In this document: one piece after another, positions 51,442 through 60,911 of the stretch | How positions within the stretch are numbered: the first letter of the stretch is position 1 | Layout of the letters: every line of letters begins with the position of its first letter | Notes under the pieces: generated by a model | Told to the model about the DNA's origin: nothing | Databases searched by the model: none | What the model saw: the letters and a program-made list of their open reading frames with translations, nothing else | Assembly: GCF_024172125.1 (NCBI RefSeq) | Contig: NZ_JAMZEA010000005.1 | Coordinates: 186,001 to 250,000, forward strand | From: Actinomadura rupiterrae | Lineage (GTDB): Bacteria > Actinomycetota > Actinomycetes > Streptosporangiales > Streptosporangiaceae | Length of the DNA stretch: 64,000 bases | Reading direction: 5' to 3' | Program-made: the position numbers and the translations under genes

Positions 51442-52424
51442 GTGGCCTCCCGGACCCGCTCGGCGGCGCGCAGCCGCACCGATCCGGCCCGTGGGTTGGT
51501 CTCGGTCTCGGACTCGGACGCCACCTCGGCACCGCGGGTCAGCAGCCGGAAGCGCGGCTGGTACTCCGGGAGCGGGACGGGCAGGTCCGGCGGGGTGTGG
51601 TCGGCGGTGGCCGCGGCGAGGACCTGCTTGGTGATGCGGTCCTCCAGCGAGTGGTAGCTGAGCACGGCGACCCGGCCGCCGACCGGGAGCGCGTCGAGGG
51701 CGGCGGGCAGCGCCCGGCGCCAGATCTCCAGCTCGCCGTTCACCTCGATGCGCAGCGCCTGGAAGGTGCGCTTGGCCGGGTTGCCGCCGGTGCGGCGGGT
51801 CGCGGCCGGGATCGCGGTGCGGACGAGCTCGGTGAGGCGTGCGGTCGACTCGAACGGTTCCTTCGCGCGCTCGCGCACGATGGCGGACGCGATGCGCTGG
51901 GCGAACCGCTCCTCGCCGTACTCGCGCAGGATGCGGGCGAGCTCGGCGGGCGGGTAGGTGTTGACGACCTCGGCGGCGGTGAGGGCCTGCGTGCGGTCCA
52001 TCCGCATGTCGAGGGGCGCGTCGTAGGAGTAGGCGAAGCCGCGCTCGGCCTCGTCCAGCTGCGGCGAGGAGACGCCCAGGTCGAACAGGAACGCGTCGAC
52101 CGCGGGCACGCCCAGCCGGTCCAGGACCGCCGGGACGTCGTCGTAGACGGCGTGGACGAGCGAGACCCGGTCGCCGAAGCGCTCCAGCCGCGCGGCGGAG
52201 CGCTCCAGCGCGTAGGTGTCCCGGTCCAGGCCGATCAGGCGGAGCGTCGGGTGGGCGGTCAGCATGGCCTCGGCGTGGCCGCCCATGCCGAGCGTCCCGT
52301 CCAGGTAGACGGGTGTGCGCCCGGAGTCGGCGGCGGCCTGGACGGCGGGCGCCAGAATCTCGAGAACGCGGTCGATCAGTACCGGAACGTGACCGGCGTC
52401 CGCCGCGTGGTCGCCCACGTCCAT
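51438..52424 (-). CDS. rsmH: 16S rRNA (cytosine1402-N4)-methyltransferase
   Basis: 328 residues, formerly MraW. Methylates the P-site base C1402. HVPVLIDRVLEIL at the N-terminus, YLDGTLGMGGHAEAML for SAM binding, FDLGVSSPQLDEAERGFAYSYDAPLDMRMD, and VLSYHSLEDRITKQ near the end. ATG 52424 (DVGDHAADAG) is chosen, with GGTGGAG close upstream; the extra 16 codons to 52472 are not conserved. Confidence 0.96.
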   Translation of the reverse strand: MDVGDHAADAGHVPVLIDRVLEILAPAVQAAADSGRTPVYLDGTLGMGGHAEAMLTAHPTLRLIGLDRDTYALERSAARLERFGDRVSLVHAVYDDVPAVLDRLGVPAVDAFLFDLGVSSPQLDEAERGFAYSYDAPLDMRMDRTQALTAAEVVNTYPPAELARILREYGEERFAQRIASAIVRERAKEPFESTARLTELVRTAIPAATRRTGGNPAKRTFQALRIEVNGELEIWRRALPAALDALPVGGRVAVLSYHSLEDRITKQVLAAATADHTPPDLPVPLPEYQPRFRLLTRGAEVASESETETNPRAGSVRLRAAERVREAT

Positions 52425-52520
52425 GCTCCACCCCCCATGTCGGTGCCACCTCGCTCGCGGAATGCGTGGCATCGTCGGCCGCTCGGCCCGCGTGCGGGCC
52501 GGTGCGCGGCCTGCCGGTGC

Positions 52521-52553
52521 GGGTGCCCTGTGAAACCCCCTGTGCGGGCACCC
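52521..52553 (-). promoter_or_regulatory. hairpin in the mraZ-rsmH gap
   Basis: An 8-bp stem (52521-52528 with 52546-52553) with a 17-nt loop, about 100 nt before the rsmH start, in a 304-nt gap after mraZ. It could be an attenuator or a processing site. No promoter hexamer is obvious; the rest of 52425-52728 shows nothing else I can name. Confidence 0.4.
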
Positions 52554-52728
52554 CGGCGGCCTCGTCCGGCCAGGTCCCCATCCGCTGCCCTTTGAGGAAG
52601 ATCACCGCGTCACCGCGGGGGGTGCCTTCTGGCGCCGGGGAAGCTGCGCCAGAGGGCCTGGAGAGCGGCTGGAGACCTGGCCGAACGCGGGCCAGTGCCG
52701 GTCGTCGCGACCGACGCTCAGCAGATCG

Positions 52729-53160
52729 TCAGAGAATCCCGGGCAACACCTCCTCGGAGATGTCGGCGAACGCCTGCTCCTCCTGTTCGAGGTAGGACTC
52801 CCAGGCGCCGCTGTCCCAGATCTCCAGGCGCGAGTTCGCGCCGATGACCGTGCAGTCGCGGGTGAGCCCGGCGTACTTCCGCAGCGGGGGTGGGATCGTG
52901 ATCCGGCCCTGCTTGTCGGGGACCTCGTCGGATGCGCTCGCGAAGAAGACCCGGCTGTAGGCCCGCACGGTGCGCTCGGTGACCGGCGCGGCACGAAGCG
53001 CCTCGGTGATGCGCTGGAACTCCGCCATGGGGAAGACGTACAGGCAGCGTTCCTGGCCCTTCGTGATCACCAATCCCCCCGACAGCTCCTCGCGGTACTT
53101 CGCCGGCAGGAACAGTCGTCCCTTGTCGTCGAGGCGCGGCGTATGGGTGCCGAGGAACAC
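52729..53160 (-). CDS. mraZ: transcriptional regulator MraZ
   Basis: 143 residues, two tandem AbrB-like (MraZ) swapped-hairpin domains. FLGTHTPRLDDKGRLFLPAKYRE begins the first and FFASASDEVPDKQGRITIPPPLRKY the second; the DKxGR motif that contacts DNA is in both. MraZ represses its own cluster by binding boxes before the gene. GTG 53160 is preferred because GGAGG lies 8 nt upstream; GTG 53169 overlaps that site. Confidence 0.96.
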   Translation of the reverse strand: MFLGTHTPRLDDKGRLFLPAKYREELSGGLVITKGQERCLYVFPMAEFQRITEALRAAPVTERTVRAYSRVFFASASDEVPDKQGRITIPPPLRKYAGLTRDCTVIGANSRLEIWDSGAWESYLEQEEQAFADISEEVLPGIL

Positions 53161-53197
53161 CGGCCCCACCTCCCGCGCCGCATGGGGCGCTACTGCT

Positions 53198-53239
53198 CCC
53201 CACGGCGCCCCACTCTACTCCACTCTTCCCCACCGTCAA
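53198..53239 (-). promoter_or_regulatory. mraZ promoter with four MraZ boxes
   Basis: On the minus strand TTGACG (53234-53239), a 16-bp spacer and TAGAGT (53212-53217) form a good promoter. Four GTGG[AG]G boxes sit at exactly 10-bp spacing (plus-strand 53228, 53218, 53208 and 53198) across the spacer, -10 and start region. MraZ bound here would block RNA polymerase, the known autoregulation of this family. Confidence 0.9.
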
Positions 53240-53762
53240 CTACGAAAACACCTGCCGCGCGCCGATTTCGCGAACGATTCCGCAGGTCAGCCGGGGTGGG
53301 GTGGCGAGGGGGCGGGGTGGGGCGCGGCGGGCGGCCCGCAGACGAGCGGCCGTCGCGGGGTCTTGACACATCCCGGACGGACGGTCCTGCCGCACCCCGG
53401 CCGGAAGGCCGTGGAACCCCCTGGCCGGAAGGTCCTGACACCGCGTCCTGACGCAGCCCGGAGCGTTTCCGGCCGTCCCGGACGGGCGTCCGGAACCCCC
53501 CGTCCGGGCGTCCGCTGGGGGAAAGTGGAGCGCCGCGCGGGCTGTGGCGACCGCTCCGGTGGAGCACAATGGGCTCCCGTTCCCCACGGCCATCGCGGCC
53601 GTCGGCGGGGAGACGTACTGTCGGTGGAGCACCGGAGGCGGCGCCCGCCGGTGGAACGGCGGCGGCGCGGCCGATCCTCAGCCGAGGACGCGGCGCGGCG
53701 GCCGTTCGGGGGGCGCACCGCGGCGCCGTCGGGGCGGCCCGGACGGCTGAGGAGGGTTGTTG
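53240..53762. other. 523-bp divergent region mraZ / moxR
   Basis: No gene recognised. It holds short GGCCGGAAGG repeats at about 53398-53433, TTGACA at 53366 (plus) without a matching -10, and must carry the moxR promoter. All frames are open from composition alone. Confidence 0.5.
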
Positions 53763-54806
53763 GTGGCAGTAGGGATGCACGGGGACCCGTCGACCGGGAC
53801 CGGGCGTTCGGCGTCCGTGCCCCGCCCGGCGGACGGTTCGCGCGGCCTGGGCGGCGGCGGGCTGGACGACCTGGCCAGGGTGAGCGGCCGCATCCGGGAC
53901 GCCGTGGAGACGGTGGTCGAGGGCAAGCCCAGGGCGGTGCGGCTCGCGCTGACGGTGCTGCTCGCCGAGGGCCACCTGCTCATCGAGGACGTCCCCGGTG
54001 TCGGCAAGACGATGCTCGCCAAGGCGCTGGCCCGGTCGGTCGACTGCTCGGTGCGCCGCGTCCAGTTCACGCCCGACCTGCTGCCGAGCGACATCACCGG
54101 GGTCAGCGCCTACAACCAGGAGCTGCGCGAGTTCGAGTTCAAGCCGGGCCCGGTGTTCGCCAACATCGTGGTCGGCGACGAGATCAACCGCGCCTCCCCC
54201 AAGACCCAGTCGGCGCTGCTGGAGTGCATGGAGGAGCGCCAGGTCACGGTGGACGGCACGACCTACCCGCTGGAACGCCCGTTCATGGTGATCGCGACGC
54301 AGAACCCGGTGGAGATGGAGGGCACCTACCCCCTCCCCGAGGCGCAGCGCGACCGGTTCACCGCCCGGATCTCGATGGGGTACCCCGACCCCGCCGCCGA
54401 GCTGGAGATGCTGGACGCGCACGGCGAGGCGAACCCGCTGGACGACCTGGAGCCCGTCGCGCACGCCGCCGACGTCCGGGACCTGATCGAGGTGGTGCGG
54501 CGCCAGCACGTCGCCGCGTCCGTCCGGCAGTACGCGATCGACCTGGTCACCGCGACGCGCAACCACCCGGAGCTGCGGCTCGGCGCGTCCCCGCGGGCGA
54601 CCCTCCACCTCGTGCGCGCGGCGCGCGCGTACGCGGCGCTGGACGACCGCGACTACGTGCTCCCCGACGACGTCCAGGAGCTGGCCGTCCCGGTGCTGGC
54701 GCACCGGCTGCTGCCGACCGCCGAGGCGCAGGTCGAGCGGCGGCGGCCCGAGCACGTGGTCACCGAGCTGGTGCACCGGCTGCCCGTCCCGTCCCCCCGG
54801 GGGTGA
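53763..54806 (+). CDS. MoxR-type AAA+ ATPase
   Basis: 347 residues. MoxR chaperone of the AAA_3 clade: LIEDVPGVGKTMLAKALARS (Walker A), VVGDEINRASPKTQSALLECMEERQV (Walker B and sensor), IATQNPVEMEGTYPLPEAQRDRF, then the lid domain. MoxR usually acts with the DUF58 and transglutaminase proteins coded next to it. GTG 53763 has GGAGGG 6 nt upstream. About 35 extra low-complexity residues precede the conserved part. First gene of a three-gene operon. Confidence 0.95.
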   Translation: MAVGMHGDPSTGTGRSASVPRPADGSRGLGGGGLDDLARVSGRIRDAVETVVEGKPRAVRLALTVLLAEGHLLIEDVPGVGKTMLAKALARSVDCSVRRVQFTPDLLPSDITGVSAYNQELREFEFKPGPVFANIVVGDEINRASPKTQSALLECMEERQVTVDGTTYPLERPFMVIATQNPVEMEGTYPLPEAQRDRFTARISMGYPDPAAELEMLDAHGEANPLDDLEPVAHAADVRDLIEVVRRQHVAASVRQYAIDLVTATRNHPELRLGASPRATLHLVRAARAYAALDDRDYVLPDDVQELAVPVLAHRLLPTAEAQVERRRPEHVVTELVHRLPVPSPRG

Positions 54807-54810
54807 CGCG

Positions 54811-56244
54811 GTGCGACGGGCCTTGGCGGGTCTGACGACGCGGGGCCGGTCGTTCGTGGCGGCCGGCGCGACCGCGATCGTGTGCGCGTTCGTGCTCGGC
54901 GAGCGGGACCTGCTGCGCGCCGGGGTGCTGGTCCTGGCGCTGCCGCTGATCTGCACCTGGGGCGTCTCGCGGACCCGGTACCGGCTGGCGTGCGCGCGGC
55001 GGCTCGACCCGCCGCGGCTGCCGGTGGGGCACGAGTCGCGCGCGGAGCTGCGGCTGGAGAACGTGTCCCGGCTGCCGAGCGGGCTCCTGATGGTCGAGGA
55101 CCGGGTGCCGTTCGCGCTCGGCGGCCGGCCCCGGTTCGTGATCGACCGGATCGAGCCGCGCGGGTCGCGCGAGCTGAGCTACCGCATCCGGTCGGACGTG
55201 CGCGGGCGGTTCCGGGTCGGGCCGCTGACCGTCCGGCTCGCCGACCCGTTCGGGATGGTCGAGCTGGTCCGCTCGTTCAGCCTCACCGACACGCTGACGG
55301 TCACCCCGGCGATCGTGCCGCTGCCGTCCGGACGGATCGCCGGGGCGTGGGCCGGGGGCGGCGACAGCCTCGCCCGGACGGTCTCCACGGCGGGCGAGGA
55401 CGACGTCGCGCCGCGCGAGTACCGGCACGGCGACGACCTGCGGCGCGTCCACTGGCGGTCCACCGCGCGCCGCGGCGAGCTGATGGTGCGGCGCGAGGAG
55501 CAGCACTGGCAGAGCCGCGGCGCGCTCTTCCTGGACACCCGCCGGATGGCGTACGGCGGCGAGGGCCCCGGCGCGCCGTTCGAGCAGGCGGTGTCGGCGA
55601 CCGCGTCGGTCGGCGTGCACCTCGGCCGGGCCGGGTTGGCGTTGCGCCTGGTCACCGACGCGGGCGAGCGGCTCGCGGCGTCCGCCGACTACGCGGGCGA
55701 GTTCGAGGGGCTGCTGCTGGACGCCCTGGCGGTCGCGCGCCCCGGCGACCTCACCACTCTGGACGCGGGCCTGGCCGCCCTGATCGGCGGTTCCGGCCGG
55801 GACGGCGACGGCCTAGTCGTGGCCGTGTTCGGCCTGCTCACACCGGATGAGGCGCGCGCGGTCGCGGCCGTCCGGCGCGGGACGACGGCGTGCGTGGCGA
55901 TCCTGGTCGACCCGGAGGCCGCCGCCGCGAGCGATGCCCGCGCCCACCGGAACAACGCGCGGGGCAGCGGGGACGGGGACCCGCGAACCGGCTGGGACGA
56001 CTCGTCCGGCCGCGGGCTCGAAGACCTGGCCGGCGCCGCGCGCACCGGCCGAGGCGGCGAGCGGCCGGGTGGGGCGGACGAGGTGCCGGGGGTCGGGGCG
56101 GCGCGGGTGCTGCGGGCCGCGGGGTGGCGGGTCGCCATCGTCCGGACGGCCACGGAGCTGGCGGCGGCCTGGGCCGCGACGTCCGAGCCGGTCGACGCCG
56201 GCATCAGCTACACGCAGGGGACCGGGGGCGGAGGCGCGGCATGA
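54811..56244 (+). CDS. DUF58 protein of a moxR operon
   Basis: 477 residues. Two N-terminal membrane segments (about 14-30 and 38-52), a beta-rich middle (SRAELRLENVSRLP), and the DUF58 motif REYRHGDDLRRVHWRSTARRGELMVRRE with a vWA-like C-terminal part. The DUF58 motif is the family hallmark; role in envelope maturation is assumed from operon partners. GTG 54811 is 4 nt after the moxR stop. An acidic, Gly-rich loop (about 365-420) is inserted near the end. Confidence 0.92.
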   Translation: MRRALAGLTTRGRSFVAAGATAIVCAFVLGERDLLRAGVLVLALPLICTWGVSRTRYRLACARRLDPPRLPVGHESRAELRLENVSRLPSGLLMVEDRVPFALGGRPRFVIDRIEPRGSRELSYRIRSDVRGRFRVGPLTVRLADPFGMVELVRSFSLTDTLTVTPAIVPLPSGRIAGAWAGGGDSLARTVSTAGEDDVAPREYRHGDDLRRVHWRSTARRGELMVRREEQHWQSRGALFLDTRRMAYGGEGPGAPFEQAVSATASVGVHLGRAGLALRLVTDAGERLAASADYAGEFEGLLLDALAVARPGDLTTLDAGLAALIGGSGRDGDGLVVAVFGLLTPDEARAVAAVRRGTTACVAILVDPEAAAASDARAHRNNARGSGDGDPRTGWDDSSGRGLEDLAGAARTGRGGERPGGADEVPGVGAARVLRAAGWRVAIVRTATELAAAWAATSEPVDAGISYTQGTGGGGAA

Positions 56245-58715
56245 GGATCCGGATGACGGTCATGGCCGGGCTGGCCACGCTGGCCGGGTCGGTCGGGCTG
56301 TATCCGCTGTTCATGGGCGGGCAGTGGTTCTGGCACGCGGCCGGCGCGGTCATCGCGGCCGGCGCGGGCGCGGTCGCCGTGCGGCGGCTGCGGATCCCGG
56401 CGGTGTTCGACCCGCTCGGCCCGGCGCTCGCGCTGCTGCTCTACTGCACCCTGGTGTTCACGCCCGGGCAGGCGCTGCTCGGGTTCGTCCCGACGCCCGC
56501 GTCCCTGGACGGGCTGCGCGAGCTGATCGCCGACGGCTGGTCCACCGCGAACCGGTACGCCGCGCCCGTCCCGGACGGCCAGGGCCTGCACCTGATCGTC
56601 ACGATCGGCGTCGGCGCGGTCGCGACCGTCGTCGACCTGCTCGCCGTGCGGCTGCGCCGGGCGGCGCCCGCCGGGCTGCCGCTGCTGGCCATGTACAGCG
56701 TGCCCGCCGCGATCCGCGAGCACGGCGTGAACTGGATCGCGTTCGGGCTCGGCGCGGCCGGGTTCCTCGCGCTGCTGATGGCGGACGCGCGGGAGAGCGT
56801 CGGCGGCTGGGGCCGGATGATCTCGTCCCCGCGCTGGCACGAGGAGACGCCCGGCGACCGGGAGCGTCCGGACGCCTCGGCCCTCGCCAGCAGCGGCCGC
56901 CGGATCGGGCTGGCCGCCGTCGCGGTCGCCGTCCTGCTGCCGATGGCCGTGCCGGGCATCCACCCGCGCGGCGTGTTCGGCGGGAAGGGCGCGGGCACCG
57001 GCGGCGACGGCACCCGGACGGTCACCACGCCCGACCCGATGGTCAGCCTGTCCAAGCAGCTCACCAACCCGGACGACGGGGTCGTCCTCACCTACCGGTC
57101 GAACGACAGCGACCGGCCCGACTACCTGCGGCTCTACGCGCTCGACCGGTTCGACGGGGACCGCTGGACCTACAGCGTGCCGAGCACCGCCAAGGACCGG
57201 GTGACCTCCGCGCCGCTGCCCGCGCCGCCCGGCCTCACCGTCGCGCCGACCCGGACGGTGGACACCCGGATCAAGGTCAGCAAGGACCTGAAGGACCTGC
57301 AGTTCCTCCCGATGCCGTACGCGCCGGTGCAGGTGCGGATCAAGGGCGACTGGCGGGTGCACGCGCCGACCCTGATGGTCTACTCGCTGCAGGACGGCGC
57401 GGGCGGCAAGACGTTCGACGTGACCAGCCGCCGCGTGCTGCCGTCGCCGTCCGACCTGGCCGCGGGCAACTCCTACACCAGCGAGCAGCTCGCGGACTAC
57501 GTCTGGCTGCCGAAGTCGGTCCCGTCCAAGGTGCACGACATCGCCGCCCAGAAGACCAAGGGCGCGCGGAACGCCTACGAGGCGGCCGTGAAGCTCCAGG
57601 CGTGGTTCACCGGCGGCGAGTTCCGCTACGACCTGAACGCCGGCACCCCCGAGCACGGCTCGGACCTGCTGAACTTCCTGACCAAGGACAAGCGCGGCTA
57701 CTGCGAGCAGTTCGCCGCCGCGATGGCCGTGATGGCCCGGACGCTGGGCGTCCCGGCGCGGGTCTCGGTCGGGTACACCGCGGGCCGCGAGGTGCGTCCC
57801 GGCGAGTGGGAGGTGCGCGGGCGCGACGCGCACGCCTGGCCCGAGCTGTACTTCGACGGCGCGGGCTGGGTCCGGTTCGAGCCGACGCCGACCGGCGCGA
57901 CGGGCCAGGGCACGGCGACCGAACCGGTCTACTCGCTGCCTCCGGAAGGGTCCGACCCCAACCGGAACGGCAACTCCGGCTCGCAGCCGGAGCCGTCCAC
58001 GTCGTCGGGTCCGCACGCGTCGGCGTCGCCGGGCGAGCGGCACCGCAACGACCTGCCCGGAGTCGGCGGGAACCCGCTGCTGAACGCCAAGCCGAAGCAC
58101 CACGGACCGGACTACACGCCCTGGATCGCGGGCGGCGTCCTGGTCGTCCTGCTGCTGGCCGCCGCGCCGGCCGTGCGGATCCTGACCCGGCGCCGCCGCT
58201 GGTCGGCCGCGCTGGAGCCGCCGCCGGGGCCCGAGACGTCCCGTCCGACCGGCCCGAGGGGGCCCCGGCCGCCCATCGAAGCGGCCCACGCCGCGTGGCG
58301 CGAACTCCGCGCGGACGCGATCGACCACGGCGTCTCCTGGCCGTCCAGCGAGACGCCGCGCGCAACCGTCCGCCGCCTGGACGACCTGCTCGGCCTGGAC
58401 GAGACCGCCGCCACCGCGCTGCGCCGCATCGCCACCGCCGAGGAGCTCGCCCGCTACGCCCCCGCGGACCGCCCCCCGCCGCCCACCGACGTCCTCCGCG
58501 CCGACGTCCGGACGATGCGCACGGCGTTCGCCTCGTCCGCCACGGCCACCACGCGCTGGCGCGCCCGGCTGCTGCCCGCCTCCACGGTCGCCGAGGCCCG
58601 CGACGCCGCCCGCGTGGCCGGCGAACGCACCGCCCGAGCCACCGGCCGAGCCGAACAAGCCCTGGCCCACCTCATCACCCTCACCCGCACCCACCTCCCC
58701 AGAAAACGCCCCTAA
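56241..58715 (+). CDS. TgpA-like membrane transglutaminase
   Basis: 824 residues. About six N-terminal membrane spans, an extracytoplasmic region with a transglutaminase domain (Cys488 in GYCEQF, His531 in DAHAW, then FEPTP where the acidic residue is Glu), one more span at about 630-650, and a C-terminal cytoplasmic DUF4129-type helical domain. TgpA of Pseudomonas is an essential periplasmic transglutaminase; substrate unknown. ATG 56241 overlaps the DUF58 stop as ATGA, so all three genes are translated together. Confidence 0.93.
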   Translation: MRIRMTVMAGLATLAGSVGLYPLFMGGQWFWHAAGAVIAAGAGAVAVRRLRIPAVFDPLGPALALLLYCTLVFTPGQALLGFVPTPASLDGLRELIADGWSTANRYAAPVPDGQGLHLIVTIGVGAVATVVDLLAVRLRRAAPAGLPLLAMYSVPAAIREHGVNWIAFGLGAAGFLALLMADARESVGGWGRMISSPRWHEETPGDRERPDASALASSGRRIGLAAVAVAVLLPMAVPGIHPRGVFGGKGAGTGGDGTRTVTTPDPMVSLSKQLTNPDDGVVLTYRSNDSDRPDYLRLYALDRFDGDRWTYSVPSTAKDRVTSAPLPAPPGLTVAPTRTVDTRIKVSKDLKDLQFLPMPYAPVQVRIKGDWRVHAPTLMVYSLQDGAGGKTFDVTSRRVLPSPSDLAAGNSYTSEQLADYVWLPKSVPSKVHDIAAQKTKGARNAYEAAVKLQAWFTGGEFRYDLNAGTPEHGSDLLNFLTKDKRGYCEQFAAAMAVMARTLGVPARVSVGYTAGREVRPGEWEVRGRDAHAWPELYFDGAGWVRFEPTPTGATGQGTATEPVYSLPPEGSDPNRNGNSGSQPEPSTSSGPHASASPGERHRNDLPGVGGNPLLNAKPKHHGPDYTPWIAGGVLVVLLLAAAPAVRILTRRRRWSAALEPPPGPETSRPTGPRGPRPPIEAAHAAWRELRADAIDHGVSWPSSETPRATVRRLDDLLGLDETAATALRRIATAEELARYAPADRPPPPTDVLRADVRTMRTAFASSATATTRWRARLLPASTVAEARDAARVAGERTARATGRAEQALAHLITLTRTHLPRKRP

Positions 58716-58721
58716 CACCCC

Positions 58722-58751
58722 CGTCCCCGTCCCCAACCGGGGACGGGGACG
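58722..58751 (+). terminator. terminator of the moxR operon
   Basis: Perfect 13-bp stem CGTCCCCGTCCCC (58722-58734) with GGGGACGGGGACG (58739-58751), 4-nt loop, 6 nt after the transglutaminase stop. Confidence 0.9.
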
Positions 58752-58772
58752 ACCACGTAGCCAACCCGACAC

Positions 58773-58800
58773 AAAAAACGCGCCTCCTAACGGAGACGCG
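58773..58800 (-). terminator. intrinsic terminator with T-tract
   Basis: On the minus strand, CGCGTCTCC pairs with GGAGGCGCG (one G-T), loop GTTA, then TTTTTT. The T-tract is rare in this GC-rich DNA and makes it the best Rho-independent terminator in the window. It ends the DUF3040 transcript from 58969. Confidence 0.85.
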
Positions 58801-58968
58801 CCAAAGTCCGACACCCGTTCACTTGGACACCCCCCCCTCCCCAACCCGCGACACAAGCCACAGCCGCAGCTGGGACTAGGACCGGGATCGGGGCCATGGG
58901 GTTGGGGTTGGGGCAGTGCTGGGCCCGCCTCGCGCGGTGGGGGGATGCGCGGGCGGGCTCGGCGGGGG

Positions 58969-59379
58969 TCAGCGCTCTTCGGTGCGGCGGCGCCAGCGCT
59001 CTTCCATGCGCTCCATGAAGCCGGAGCGCTGGGAGCGCCGGGACCGGCCTCCGCCGGAGGCGGCGCGGCGGCCGCCGCGGGCCGGTTCGGCGATGCCGGT
59101 CATGCGCTTCCAGCTGGTGAGCGCCCAGACGCAGCAGGCGACCATGAGCAGGAACCCGGCCACGCTGACCGCGATGGTGACCGCTCCCGCGTTCGCCACC
59201 AGCCCGGCCATCAGGGCGCACACGCCGACGGCGAAGCCCAGCGCGGCTTTGATCATCTGGCGCTTGTAGTGCACCTGAGGACTCGTGGAGCGCACCGCAT
59301 GGGCGAACTTCGGATCCTCGGCGTACAACGCCTGCTCGATCTGGTCGAGCATGCGCTGCTCGTGATCAGAGAGCGGCAC
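58969..59379 (-). CDS. DUF3040 membrane protein
   Basis: 136 residues. MPLSDHEQRMLDQIEQALYAEDPKFAHAVR is the typical DUF3040 opening; two membrane helices follow (about 48-66 and 70-90), and a basic tail with RRAASGGGRSRRSQR. Function unknown; near-universal in actinobacteria beside dinB or the dcw cluster. GTG 59379 has GGGAGG 4 nt upstream; the frame to 59436 is not conserved. Confidence 0.92.
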   Translation of the reverse strand: MPLSDHEQRMLDQIEQALYAEDPKFAHAVRSTSPQVHYKRQMIKAALGFAVGVCALMAGLVANAGAVTIAVSVAGFLLMVACCVWALTSWKRMTGIAEPARGGRRAASGGGRSRRSQRSGFMERMEERWRRRTEER

Positions 59380-59525
59380 GGCGCCTCCCAACGACTGCCC
59401 CGCGACGGGGTATCCGATGCAGGACGAGAACCTCAACGGTGATATGCCCAGAATACGAGCCCGGACAGGTCAACGAAAGCGAACGGCCTACCGCGGACCC
59501 TTCGCCGTTCATCTCCGCATCCGCC

Positions 59526-60803
59526 TCATCCCCTCCCGTCACCGCCGTCCCGTCCGTCCCGGGCGGTGGGGCGCCCGTCGCTCCGCCGGACCAGCGCGGC
59601 CGGACGGACCGCGCCGGTACCGAACCGGTGCGCGACCTGGTCGATCACGCGCTCCGCCTCCCGCCAGCCGGTCTCCGGTTCGTCCAGCGCGAGCTGGCGC
59701 GGAGCGTCGCCGGCGGGGGTGAGGTTCTCCACGCGCACGCCCACCAGACGGAGTCGTACCCGCTCCCAGCCGGACGCCTCGTAGAGCTCACACGCTGTGA
59801 CATAGATCACTCTCGCGAGGTCGGTGGGCTCGCGGAGGGTCCGGGCGCGGGTGATCGTCTTGAAGTCGCCGTCGCGCAGCTTGATGCTCACCGTCCGGCC
59901 CGCGTACCCGGCCGCGCGGACCCGCGCGCCGACCTTCTCGGCCAGCCGCAGCAGCTCGCGGCGGATCTCGTCCGGGTCGTCCAGGTCGGTGTCGAAGGTC
60001 TCCTCGGCGCCGATGCTCTTGTCCGCGCTCTCCGGGACGACCGGCCGCGGGTCGCGCCCCCAGGCCAGCTCGTGCAGGTGGGCGCCGAGGGCGTTGCCCA
60101 GCTCGCGCTGGAGCGTGGCGAGGGGCACCCGGGCGAGCTGCCCGACCGAGCGCAGACCCAGCCGGGCCAGCTGCTGCTCCGTGCGCTCCCCCACGCCCCA
60201 CAGCGCCGCGACGGGCAGCGCGTGCAGGAACTCCTCCACCCCGTCCGCCGGGACGACCAGGAGGCCGTTCGGCTTGCAGCGGGTGGACGCCAGCTTCGCC
60301 ACGAACTTGGTCGGCGCGACCCCGACCGAGCACGTCACGCCCTGCTGCTCGAAGACCTTCTCGCGGACGAGCCGGGCGATCTCGGCGGGCCGCCCGTACA
60401 GCTTGCGGGCGCCTGCGACGTCGAGGAACGCCTCGTCCACCGACAGCGGCTCCACCAGCGGCGTCATCGACCGGAAGATCTCGAACACGGCCCGGGACAC
60501 CGCCGTGTACCGCTCGTGCCGCGGCGGCAGCACCACGGCCTGCGGGCAGAGCCGCCGCGCCCTCGTCATCGGCATCGCCGAGTGGACGCCGTACTCGCGC
60601 GCCTCGTACGACGCCGCCGACACCACGCTCCGGCCGCCGAGGCCGCCGACGACCACCGGCCGCCCGCGCAGCTCGGGCCGGTCGAGCAGCTCCACGCTGA
60701 CGAAGAACGCGTCCATGTCGACGTGCAGGATCGAGCAACCCGTGTCGTCGGCGGGCGGTCCGGGCTGCGGCCCCGGCCGATGCAGCTGCTGCTTCCGGCT
60801 CAT
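59526..60803 (-). CDS. dinB: DNA polymerase IV
   Basis: 425 residues. Y-family translesion polymerase. HVDMDAFFVSVE with the first catalytic Asp, SVDEAFLDV with the Asp-Glu pair, then TCSVGVAPTKFVAKLAS, a little-finger domain from about 250 and a disordered C-terminus. A C-terminal beta-clamp peptide of the QL...LF type is not clear: QLALDEPE is the best candidate. TAGGTT ends 6 nt before ATG 60803, so it is probably leaderless. No LexA box was recognised. Confidence 0.95.
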   Translation of the reverse strand: MSRKQQLHRPGPQPGPPADDTGCSILHVDMDAFFVSVELLDRPELRGRPVVVGGLGGRSVVSAASYEAREYGVHSAMPMTRARRLCPQAVVLPPRHERYTAVSRAVFEIFRSMTPLVEPLSVDEAFLDVAGARKLYGRPAEIARLVREKVFEQQGVTCSVGVAPTKFVAKLASTRCKPNGLLVVPADGVEEFLHALPVAALWGVGERTEQQLARLGLRSVGQLARVPLATLQRELGNALGAHLHELAWGRDPRPVVPESADKSIGAEETFDTDLDDPDEIRRELLRLAEKVGARVRAAGYAGRTVSIKLRDGDFKTITRARTLREPTDLARVIYVTACELYEASGWERVRLRLVGVRVENLTPAGDAPRQLALDEPETGWREAERVIDQVAHRFGTGAVRPAALVRRSDGRPTARDGRDGGDGRG

Positions 60804-60911
60804 GCCACCAACCTAGATCCCCGGTCCGACAGTCCGCGCCACCCGAATCCCCTCACGACCTCCGAGAACACCACATCCCGGCGCCGGGTCGGCCGGGCGG
60901 AGGGGCCGCCA

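Noticed and set aside
52425..52728. Small RNA such as rnpB or 6S in the mraZ-rsmH gap
   Set aside because: No RNase P signature and only one modest hairpin seen.
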